This document shows positions 37,761 to 44,831 of a stretch of 64,000 nt of DNA, one piece after another. The DNA comes from Dolomitihabitans soli (GTDB taxonomy: Bacteria > Actinomycetota > Actinomycetes > Streptosporangiales > Streptosporangiaceae). The first letter of the stretch is position 1. Every line of letters starts with the position of its first letter. The notes under the pieces were generated by a model that had not been told where the DNA came from, searched no databases, and saw only the letters and a program-made list of their open reading frames with translations. The position numbers were made by a program, and so were the translations under genes. The stretch covers positions 62,001 through 126,000 of the forward strand of contig NZ_JAKNTW010000005.1 of assembly GCF_022213955.1 (NCBI RefSeq), in the 5' to 3' direction.

Positions 37761-38429
37761 GTGGTCAGGGCGCTGGTTTTCGACGTGGGGGAGACGCTGG
37801 TCGATGAGACGCGGATCTGGTCGCGGTGGGCCGACAGGCTGGGCGTGCCGAGGCTGACCATGCTGGGGGTGCTCGGCGGGATGGCGGCGCTCGACCGGTC
37901 CTACGGTGACGCGTTCGAGCTGCTCCGGCCGGGGCTGGACGTCGAGGCCGAGCTGGCCGCGTGGCGTCGTGACGACCCGTCCGGCCTGAGGGAGAACTTC
38001 GACGCCGCCGACCTCTACCCCGACGTGCGGCGGTCGCTCACGGACCTGCGCGAGGCCGGCTACCGGATCATCGTCGCGGGCAACCAGCCGCCGCAGGCCG
38101 CCGCCACGCTCGCCGCGATGGACCTGCCGGCGCACGCCGTGCACACCTCGGCGGAGTGGGGCGTGGAGAAACCGGATCCCGCCTTCTTCGACAGGGTCGT
38201 GGCCGTGTCCGGGCAGGATCCGGACGAGATCCTCTACGTCGGGGACCGGCTCGACAACGACGTGCTGCCCGCGCAGCGAGCGGGGCTGCGGGCCGCGCTG
38301 CTGCGCCGTGGCCCCTGGGGCCACCTGCACGCCGTACGCCCGGAGGCCGCCGTGGCGGACCTCGTGCTGGACGGCCTCGACGACCTGGTCGTCGCGCTGG
38401 CCGAGGGCCGGCTACATCCGGTGGGGTAG
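37761..38429 (+). CDS. HAD family hydrolase
   Basis: A 222-residue cytoplasmic phosphatase-like protein. The start is GTG 37761 (VVRALVFDVGETLVDE) with AGGGGG close upstream; a GTG at 37725 is an alternative without a ribosome site. Motif I is FDVGETLVDE, whose Asp is the expected nucleophile, with Gly at the second position as in several HAD subfamilies. Motif II is in IIVAGNQPP, motif III is EKPDPAFF and motif IV is YVGDRLDNDVLPA. A helical cap lies between residues 20 and 95. The substrate is unknown; small phosphorylated metabolites are usual. It follows hrpA by 155 bp and is probably transcribed separately. Confidence 0.88.
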   Translation: MVRALVFDVGETLVDETRIWSRWADRLGVPRLTMLGVLGGMAALDRSYGDAFELLRPGLDVEAELAAWRRDDPSGLRENFDAADLYPDVRRSLTDLREAGYRIIVAGNQPPQAAATLAAMDLPAHAVHTSAEWGVEKPDPAFFDRVVAVSGQDPDEILYVGDRLDNDVLPAQRAGLRAALLRRGPWGHLHAVRPEAAVADLVLDGLDDLVVALAEGRLHPVG

Positions 38430-38519
38430 TCAGGGAACCGCCTGGCGGCGGATGCCGCGCCGCCGCCGTACGGCGATGCTGGGCGACGTTCGTTTCGGTC
38501 GCGCAGAAGGACGGTTCCC

Positions 38520-38930
38520 ATGCAGTCAGTCGACACCGCGAAGATGACCAAGAGGCCGGGGGCGGCGCTGATCACCCTGCGGTACGCCGCGGTGCTGCAC
38601 GTCGTCGCCATTCTGATCCAGGCGGTGACCGCCGGGCAGATCGTCGGCGGAGCGGACATGGCGGGCGCGCACGGGGTGGGCGCCGGCCCGGTGCACCTGT
38701 TCGGGCTCCTGCAGCTCGTGATGGCCGTGCTGTTGTGGCGGCCGGGACGCGGGCCGGGCTGGCCGGCGATGGCCTCTCTGATCCTGTTCCTCATGGGAGG
38801 CGTCCAGTCGGCGATCGGCGGGCGGGGCGACATCGCCCTGCACGTGCCGCTGGGGATGGCGACCTTCGGCCTGGCGGTCGCGGTGCTCGTGGGGGTCTGG
38901 TCCTCGCGCGTCCAGCGAGCCGGCCGCTGA
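38520..38930 (+). CDS. Small integral membrane protein of unknown function
   Basis: A 136-residue protein with four predicted transmembrane helices (around residues 20-40, 56-72, 80-98 and 108-128) and short polar ends. No catalytic or binding motif is recognised. GGAGCGGACATGGC-type glycine-rich loops lie between helices 1 and 2. AGAAGGACGG precedes the ATG. It lies 90 bp after the HAD gene on the same strand and ends before a strong bidirectional terminator. Such four-helix proteins occur widely in actinomycetes without assigned role. Confidence 0.7.
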   Translation: MQSVDTAKMTKRPGAALITLRYAAVLHVVAILIQAVTAGQIVGGADMAGAHGVGAGPVHLFGLLQLVMAVLLWRPGRGPGWPAMASLILFLMGGVQSAIGGRGDIALHVPLGMATFGLAVAVLVGVWSSRVQRAGR

Positions 38931-38949
38931 GCACCCATGCGGATGCCGG

Positions 38950-38981
38950 GTGGGGTCCCGCGTGGCCGCGCGGGACCCCAC
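38950..38981. terminator. Bidirectional terminator
   Basis: Perfect 13-bp arms (38950-38962 with 38969-38981) and a 6-nt loop, between the small membrane protein gene and the convergent MFS gene. Confidence 0.88.
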
Positions 38982-39002
38982 GTCCTTCCCTCGTGGCGGA
39001 GG

Positions 39003-40322
39003 TCAGCGCGCGGTCTTGGCGGTGGGCTCGGCGGTGGGCTCGGCGGTCGCGAGGTCGAGGTCCCGCGTCTCCGGGGCCAGGGCGAGGCCGATCACGGTGA
39101 TGACCAGGGTGACGACCACGTAAAGGGAGATCGCCACGGTGGTGCCGGTGGCCTGGAGCAGGGCGAGCGAGATGATCGGGGCCAGCGCTCCGCCCAGCAC
39201 CCCGGCGATCTGGTAGCCCATCGAGGCGCCGCTGTAGCGCAGCCGGGTGCTGAACAGTTCGGCGATGAACGCCGCCTGCGGGCCGTACATCGCGGCGTGG
39301 GTGATCAGGGCGATGACGGCGGCGAGGATGATCAGCGGGGTCGAGCGGGTGTCGAGCAGCGGGAAGAAGGCGAACACCCAGATCCCGGCGCTGACCGCGC
39401 CGATCAGGTAGACCGGGCGCCTGCCGTACCGGTCGGAGAGGGTGCCGAACAGCGGGATCAGCACGAGCTGGCAGGCCGATCCGATGAGCACCGCGTTCAG
39501 GCCGACCGTGCGGTCCAGGCCGAGCGTGCCCGAGACGTACTGCACGATGAACAGCGCGAAGGTGTAGAAGGCGACGTCCACCCCGACGCGCGCGGCGATG
39601 GCGGCCAGCAGCGCGCGGGGGTGCGAGCGGATGACGTCGATGACCGGCATCCGGGCCTTCTGGTTGTTCCGCTCGACCTCGGTGAACAGCGGGGACTCCG
39701 AGATCCGCAGCCGGATCCAGAGCCCGACGATCACCAGGACGCCCGACAGCAGGAACGGGATCCGCCAGCCCCAGGACAGGAACGCCTCGTCGGAGAGCGT
39801 CAGCGACATCACGCCCAGCGCCGCCGCGGCGAGCAGGTTGCCCGCGGGGACGCCGACCTGGGGCCAGCTCGCGTTGAGGCCGCGCCGCCGGGGGTCCCCG
39901 TGCTCGATCGACATGAGTACGGCGCCGCCCCACTCGCCGCCGAGCCCGAGGCCCTGCAGGAACCGGAACGTCACCAGCAGCAGCGGCGCCGCCGCGCCGA
40001 TCGTCGGATAGCCGGGCAGCAGGCCGATCAGGACGGTCGCGACACCCATGATCAACAGAGTGATGATCAGCACGTTCTTGCGGCCGACGCGGTCACCGAA
40101 GTGGCCGAAGACGATGCCGCCCACGGGCCTCGCGACGAAACCGATCGCGTAGGTGGTGAAGGCGAGGAATGTCCCTGTCAGCGGTTCGAAGGTGGGGAAG
40201 AACAGCTCGTTGAAGACGAGGATCGCCGCGGTTCCGTAGAGGAAGAAGTCGTACCACTCGAGTGACGTGCCGATGAGACTGGCGATGATCACCCGCCTGG
40301 CCTGGTGCTGGGAGCCTGCCAT
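39003..40322 (-). CDS. MFS transporter, metabolite:H+ symporter (ShiA/ProP-like)
   Basis: A 439-residue carrier with 12 helices. The start MAGSQHQARRVIIASLIGTSLEW is followed by YDFFLYG, the hallmark of the MHS subfamily. GHFGDRVGRKN between helices 2 and 3 and FRFLQGLGLGGEWGGA in helix 4 are also typical, with the second-half loop GTLSDRYGRRPVY. Known members move organic acids such as shikimate, citrate, ketoglutarate, or proline/betaine, so the substrate here is open. The C-terminus ends in a short repeat (TAEPTAEPTAK). It is divergent from a GntR regulator with a perfect palindrome between, so local control of uptake is likely. Confidence 0.9.
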   Translation of the reverse strand: MAGSQHQARRVIIASLIGTSLEWYDFFLYGTAAILVFNELFFPTFEPLTGTFLAFTTYAIGFVARPVGGIVFGHFGDRVGRKNVLIITLLIMGVATVLIGLLPGYPTIGAAAPLLLVTFRFLQGLGLGGEWGGAVLMSIEHGDPRRRGLNASWPQVGVPAGNLLAAAALGVMSLTLSDEAFLSWGWRIPFLLSGVLVIVGLWIRLRISESPLFTEVERNNQKARMPVIDVIRSHPRALLAAIAARVGVDVAFYTFALFIVQYVSGTLGLDRTVGLNAVLIGSACQLVLIPLFGTLSDRYGRRPVYLIGAVSAGIWVFAFFPLLDTRSTPLIILAAVIALITHAAMYGPQAAFIAELFSTRLRYSGASMGYQIAGVLGGALAPIISLALLQATGTTVAISLYVVVTLVITVIGLALAPETRDLDLATAEPTAEPTAKTAR

Positions 40323-40364
40323 GGCGTTCGCTCCTGTCGGGGGTGGCTTTCACTCAACATAAGT

Positions 40365-40377
40365 ATTGTTCAACAAT
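40365..40377. promoter_or_regulatory. Perfect palindromic GntR operator
   Basis: ATTGTT-C-AACAAT lies in the 74-bp gap between the divergent MFS and GntR genes. The form is typical of FadR-subfamily sites. It probably controls both genes. Confidence 0.65.
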
Positions 40378-40396
40378 TCGACAAGAGTTTTGTGGG

Positions 40397-41083
40397 ATGA
40401 TTTCTCACATGGACGATGTCGCCGGGCTTGAACACGACCGTGACCGCCTCGGCCGGAGCAGCACCGCGGAGCGGGTCGCCGACATCCTGCGCGAGCGCAT
40501 CGCGCAGGGCTTCTTCTCGCCGGGCCAGCGATTGTCGGAGGAGGCGATCGGGGCCGCGCTCGGCGTCTCGCGCAACACCCTGCGGGAGGCGTTCCGGCTG
40601 CTCTCCCACGAACGGCTGCTGGAGCACCGCCTCAACCGGGGCGTCTTCGTCAGGGTCCTGTCGACCGACGACGTGGCCGACCTCTACCGGGTGCGCCGGG
40701 TCATCGAGGTCTCCGCCGTACGGCACGCGTCGGCCGAGGGGATCGCGGCGATGCGCGAGGCGGTCGAGGACGGCGAGCGGGCCGCCCGGGAGAACCGGTG
40801 GCGCGAGGTCGGCACCGCCAACATCCGCTACCACCAGGCGCTGTCCCGGCTCAACGGCAGCCAGCGGCTCGACGACCTGATGCGCCAGCTGCTCGCCGAG
40901 CTGCGGCTGGTCTTCCACGTCATGCGCAACCCGCGCTCCTTCCACGAGCCGTTCGTGGCCCGTAACCGCACGTTGCTCGAACTCCTCGCGGCGGGGGAGA
41001 CGGAGAAGGCCGAGCGTGAGCTGGTGAGCTACCTCGACGACGCCGAGGCCCTCCTCATGGAGGCGTACCGGCCACAACCGTGA
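40397..41083 (+). CDS. GntR family (FCD) transcriptional regulator
   Basis: A 228-residue regulator. The winged helix lies at about residues 17-85 (TAERVADILRERIAQGFFSPGQ, GVSRNTLREAFRLLSHERL) and the FCD effector domain follows (YRVRRVIEVSAVRHA, RYHQALSRLNGS, HEPFVARNRTLLELLAAGE). Either ATG 40397 or ATG 40409 could start translation; neither has a good ribosome site, only GTGGG. It is divergent from the MHS-type transporter and separated by a perfect ATTGTT-C-AACAAT palindrome, so it likely represses transport until its organic-acid ligand appears. Confidence 0.88.
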   Translation: MISHMDDVAGLEHDRDRLGRSSTAERVADILRERIAQGFFSPGQRLSEEAIGAALGVSRNTLREAFRLLSHERLLEHRLNRGVFVRVLSTDDVADLYRVRRVIEVSAVRHASAEGIAAMREAVEDGERAARENRWREVGTANIRYHQALSRLNGSQRLDDLMRQLLAELRLVFHVMRNPRSFHEPFVARNRTLLELLAAGETEKAERELVSYLDDAEALLMEAYRPQP

Positions 41084-41121
41084 CGGATCACGCGACCGCC
41101 TCGGCGGGAGCGGCGCGCGTC

Positions 41122-41194
41122 GTGCTGACGTGCCGTGCCTTCGGGTGCGTGCCAGGGCCACGGCGGCGGCAGGCGTGGCGGCGATCGTCAGCAC
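41122..41194. other. Long inverted repeat in the GntR-PucR convergent gap
   Basis: GTGCTGACG (41122-41130) pairs perfectly with CGTCAGCAC (41186-41194). An inner pair GCCGTG (41132-41137) with CACGGC (41159-41164) gives a branched fold. It sits between two convergent genes in a 163-bp gap and may be a terminator; a structured RNA is possible but unproven. Confidence 0.4.
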
Positions 41195-41246
41195 GCCGGC
41201 GAGCTGGATCTCTCGCACACCCTCCGTGCGCGGCTCCGCAGGCGGT

Positions 41247-42404
41247 TCACACGCGCGGGCGGTACCGTCCGGACAACCGGGCGAGCTTCAGGCTGAGGTG
41301 CAGGGTCAGCCGCTCGGCGCCGTCCTTGAGATCGGTTCCGGCGAGGGTCTCCAGCCGTTGCAGCCGGTAGTAGAGGGAGGTCCGGTGCAGGCGCAGCGTG
41401 CGCGAGGTGGCCACGGCGCTGCCCGCGAGGTCCAGGTAGGTCTCCAGGGTCTCCAGCAGCGGCAGGTGAGCCTCGTCGCCGAGTAGCGGTTCCAGCCCGG
41501 GATGCAGCCCGACCGTGCCCGGCGGGAACTGGGTGAGCAGCCGGTAGACGCCCAGCTCGGCCCAGTGCGCCGTGTCGCCGAGCCCGGGGACCCGCGCCGC
41601 CACCTCGGCGGCCTGCAGCGCCTCCGCGTACGAGGCGGCGGCCTGTTCGAGGAGCGGCCGGGGCCGTCCCACGCCGACCACCACGGGCGCGGCCATCGCC
41701 GCGTGCACCTCCTCCGGGGCGACCGCCGCCCCGGCGGCCAGCAGCACGCCGTGGTCGTAGCGGACCAGGTGCAGCGGATTCCGCGCGCCCATCCTCCGGC
41801 GTACGGCGAGCAGCCCCTGCTCCAGGCCGAGCCGGGACGCCTCGTCGGCCGGAGCGGCGGACGCCGGACGCGCCACCAGCACGGTGACCGGCTCGCCCTG
41901 GGGAAAGCCGCCCGCCTCGATGAGGGTCCTGGCGGCCGGTTCCGGCGTGCCGGACAGCAGTTCGGTGACCGCCTCGAACTCACGCCGGGAGGCGAGACCG
42001 GTGGCCAGGCTCTCGCGGAACAGCGCCAGGGCGACGCCGGGGGCGGCCTCGGTGGCGAGCGCGATCTCGACGGGCGTCATGGGCGGGTCCACGTCGATGA
42101 ACCAGAGGAAGCCGAGCAGCCGGCCGCCGTGCCTGGCGGGCAGGCAGATTCGGGGGAGCAGGCCGAGCGCCGGCGCCCCCGGGGTCCGCAGCGGCCCGGA
42201 GGCGTCGTGGATGCCGGCGCCGCGCAGCCAGGCGCGCACCTCGGGCGCGGTGTGCCGGCGCAGGATCGAGTCGCGGCGGATCTCGTCGAGCGGGCCCGTC
42301 TGCTCGCTGTAGGCGATCACCCGCTGAACGTGGTCCTCCAGCAGGAGCGGCCGGCGCAGGCGCAGCGCGAGATCGTCTACGAGCCGCTGCAAGTCGCCCG
42401 CCAT
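41247..42404 (-). CDS. PucR/CdaR-type transcriptional regulator
   Basis: A 385-residue regulator. The start is ATG 42404 (MAGDLQRLVDDLALRL) with CCGGAGG six bases upstream. The N-terminal half resembles a PucR sensor-like domain (LLEDHVQRVIAYSEQTG), the middle is a GGDEF-like or CdaR-type region, and the C-terminus carries the PucR helix-turn-helix (LETLETYLDLAGSAV, TLRLHRTSLYYRLQRLETL). Family members act on purine, amino acid or aromatic catabolism. It is divergent from the secreted metalloprotease with 144 bp between, so it may control that gene, though this is only positional evidence. Confidence 0.87.
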   Translation of the reverse strand: MAGDLQRLVDDLALRLRRPLLLEDHVQRVIAYSEQTGPLDEIRRDSILRRHTAPEVRAWLRGAGIHDASGPLRTPGAPALGLLPRICLPARHGGRLLGFLWFIDVDPPMTPVEIALATEAAPGVALALFRESLATGLASRREFEAVTELLSGTPEPAARTLIEAGGFPQGEPVTVLVARPASAAPADEASRLGLEQGLLAVRRRMGARNPLHLVRYDHGVLLAAGAAVAPEEVHAAMAAPVVVGVGRPRPLLEQAAASYAEALQAAEVAARVPGLGDTAHWAELGVYRLLTQFPPGTVGLHPGLEPLLGDEAHLPLLETLETYLDLAGSAVATSRTLRLHRTSLYYRLQRLETLAGTDLKDGAERLTLHLSLKLARLSGRYRPRV

Positions 42405-42548
42405 GTGTGCCTCCGGAGCAGCCCGTTTCAACATTTGTCGGAAAGATGACTGTGCACCTTCTCTACAACTGATCGATGATCTCCGTCAAGGGCGTCTATA
42501 GCGTCCTTCGCTGAGTGTGTGCCGGTTTCGCTCAGGTGGAAGGTGTCC

Positions 42549-44636
42549 GTGACCATCGGAAAGCTTGCGAAGATCCTTGTGGCGACTGCCGTACTGCTCC
42601 CCGTGGGGCTGGCGGCGGCGCCCGCGTCGGCCGAACCGCCGCCAGAGCCCGCTCATCCGTGGCGATACGACCACTGGCCGCAGCAGCAGCCGTGGCAGCA
42701 GGACGCGCCCGCGTCGACGTTGAAGACCAAACCGGGCGCGCCCGCCCCGATCGACCCGCAGAACTGGAAGAACCCCGACAACATGACCTGGGCGGACTAC
42801 AAGCAACCGCCGGGGACGAATTGGGCTGATCCAGCGGCGAAGGGCACGAAGCGCACCTTCAAGGGCGCTCTGGTGCTGCTCGACTATCCCAACCAGCCCT
42901 TCGTGGTGACCCAGCCCAAGGGTTCGTCGGTGTTCAAGAACCCGAGCGCCGAGGCCCACGACGTGCCGCGGGACAAGGTCGCCCAGTTCTACAAGGACTT
43001 CCTCAACACCCCGAACGACCTCAACCGGGGGCACACCATCCACGAGTACTGGATGGAGGACTCCGGCGGCCGTTACGGCGTCGACCTGACCGCGTTCGGC
43101 CCGTTCACGATGCCGGGCAAGGACCACGAGTACGGCATGGAGTTCCAGGCCGGCACCGCCTGCCCCGCCGGCGACACCTGCACCAGGAACATCCGGACCG
43201 ACGGCCGCGCCGCCTGGGTCGCCGAGGTGGGCGAACAGGTGCCCGCCGGATACGACTTCATCTTCTTCCTCAGCGCCGGACAGGACGAGTCGGCCACCTG
43301 GCAGGAATTCGGAATGATGAAATTTCCGGATAAGGAGGCGGTGACCGACGACTTCGGCCCGCCCGACGACGCCCTGCCCAACTGGTCTGCGACCCGCTAC
43401 GTCGACTGGACCTCCTGGGCGGCGGGCTCGTCGATCTGGCCGAACGCCGGAGGCGGCTCCTCCACCCAGGCGGAAAGCTCCGGCCAGGGCGTCTACGCCC
43501 ACGAACTGAGTCACATCCTGGGCATCGGCGACAACTACAACAACCCGTACGGCGTGCCACCCCGCCGCGCCTACACCGGCGTCTGGGAGATGCTCAGCCG
43601 GGGCAGCTTCAACGGCCCCGGCGGCCCGCACAGCCGCTGGATGATCCCGCCGACCGGCGGCGGCTCGATGGGCGCGCAGCACATGCTGCGTAACAAGATC
43701 AAGCTGGAGATGGTCGACGAGGCGAACGTGCTGCGGCTCTCCCGGGCGGCCCTCGCCCAGTCGGGCATGGTCGTGGCCAAGGTGACCTCCCGGGTGGCGC
43801 AGCCGGGCGACAAGGGCCTCTCGGGCGTCAACATCGAGTTCGGCGACGGCGACAAGAGCCCGGCCTGCGACATCCGGACGCAGCCGCTGTGCGACGGCGG
43901 CGGCTACCAGAACTACACCGTCGAGGTCGTGGACCGGATGGGGGCCGACTCCTTCACCCCCGACTCCGGCGTGCTGCTGGCCAAGACCAAGAACGAGGAC
44001 CGCGCGCCGTTCGAGTGGGTGATCGACGCGAACCCGCAGGACATCGGCATGACGGACTACGTGCTGCCCGACGGCACGCAGGTGCCGATCACCGTCGGCG
44101 ACTACCGGCAGCTCTCCGACGCCCTCTTCCACGCGGGCACCGATTCGGGCAGTGAGTTCGAGTTCACCGACGAGGGCAACCGCCTGCACTTCTACGTGCT
44201 CGACGTGCACCGTGACCGCAAGGGCGTGTTGTCCTACACGGTGGCGGTCCGATCGCTCGACGGCGCGGGTCCGTACCAGCGGGGCGTGAAGGTGCTCCCG
44301 GCGGCGGGCGTGCCCACCGGCGACGGCTGGGCCAAGTGCGCCTTCCCGCTCCGCAACACCGGCAAGACGGCGCCGGCCGCGGGGCAGCACCCCGAGGACG
44401 TCTCCGCCCACCTCGGGTCGGACGTCTACCGCCTGTCGGCCAAGGCCGGAACCAAGGGCTGGTCGGTCCAGGTGCCCAACCAGCTCGCCAGCGCCGAGCC
44501 GGGCAAGACCGTGCTGGTTCCCGTCCACGCCAAGCGCGACAGCGGGAACCGGCTCGCCAAGATCGAACTGACCGCGACCTCGGAGAGCGACCCCACGAAG
44601 ACCGCCACCGCGACCTGCGTCGCTGTGGCCACCTGA
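42549..44636 (+). CDS. Secreted M6-like (immune inhibitor A type) zinc metalloprotease
   Basis: A 695-residue exported protease. The start is GTG 42549 (MTIGKLAKILVATAVLLPVG); GTG 42543 is also possible. A signal peptide of about 28 residues ends in APASAE, followed by a proline- and tryptophan-rich propeptide-like segment. The zinc site is HELSH (His318, Glu319, His322) in VYAHELSHILGIGDNY. Family features include GKDHEYGMEF, the WEMLSRGSFNGPGGPHSRW segment near the active site and a C-terminal beta-rich region. It would degrade extracellular protein. The divergent PucR regulator is the nearest candidate for control. Two strong inverted repeats follow the stop. Confidence 0.87.
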   Translation: MTIGKLAKILVATAVLLPVGLAAAPASAEPPPEPAHPWRYDHWPQQQPWQQDAPASTLKTKPGAPAPIDPQNWKNPDNMTWADYKQPPGTNWADPAAKGTKRTFKGALVLLDYPNQPFVVTQPKGSSVFKNPSAEAHDVPRDKVAQFYKDFLNTPNDLNRGHTIHEYWMEDSGGRYGVDLTAFGPFTMPGKDHEYGMEFQAGTACPAGDTCTRNIRTDGRAAWVAEVGEQVPAGYDFIFFLSAGQDESATWQEFGMMKFPDKEAVTDDFGPPDDALPNWSATRYVDWTSWAAGSSIWPNAGGGSSTQAESSGQGVYAHELSHILGIGDNYNNPYGVPPRRAYTGVWEMLSRGSFNGPGGPHSRWMIPPTGGGSMGAQHMLRNKIKLEMVDEANVLRLSRAALAQSGMVVAKVTSRVAQPGDKGLSGVNIEFGDGDKSPACDIRTQPLCDGGGYQNYTVEVVDRMGADSFTPDSGVLLAKTKNEDRAPFEWVIDANPQDIGMTDYVLPDGTQVPITVGDYRQLSDALFHAGTDSGSEFEFTDEGNRLHFYVLDVHRDRKGVLSYTVAVRSLDGAGPYQRGVKVLPAAGVPTGDGWAKCAFPLRNTGKTAPAAGQHPEDVSAHLGSDVYRLSAKAGTKGWSVQVPNQLASAEPGKTVLVPVHAKRDSGNRLAKIELTATSESDPTKTATATCVAVAT

Positions 44637-44649
44637 ACCCCCGGTAACC

Positions 44650-44690
44650 ACGCGTCTCACCGGCCGCCCCGAACGCCCGGTGAGACGCGT
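44650..44690 (+). terminator. Terminator after the metalloprotease gene
   Basis: Perfect 14-bp arms (44650-44663 with 44677-44690) and a 13-nt loop, 14 bp after the stop codon. Confidence 0.85.
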
Positions 44691-44724
44691 CACGCCGGTC
44701 ACCTGAACGGCCGGTGAACAGTCT

Positions 44725-44765
44725 CCGTACGCCCCGCTTCGTCCCCCCGGAAGCGGGGCGTACGG
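44725..44765. terminator. Second strong hairpin before the STAND gene
   Basis: Perfect 15-bp arms (44725-44739 with 44751-44765) and an 11-nt loop. It could be a back-up terminator for the protease transcript or a hairpin in the leader of the next gene, which starts 66 bp downstream. Confidence 0.6.
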
Positions 44766-44831
44766 TTGCCGCCACCCCGGCCCCTTGGTTGAATCATCCA
44801 GAAACCGATCTCTCCCCGAGTAGGTGTGCCG

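Noticed and set aside
41100-41218. Small reverse-strand protein beginning MREIQLAGVLTIAATPAAAV
   Set aside because: The frame runs on into the antisense of the GntR gene, lacks a ribosome site and overlaps a stable inverted repeat; it could be a gene relic but cannot be supported.
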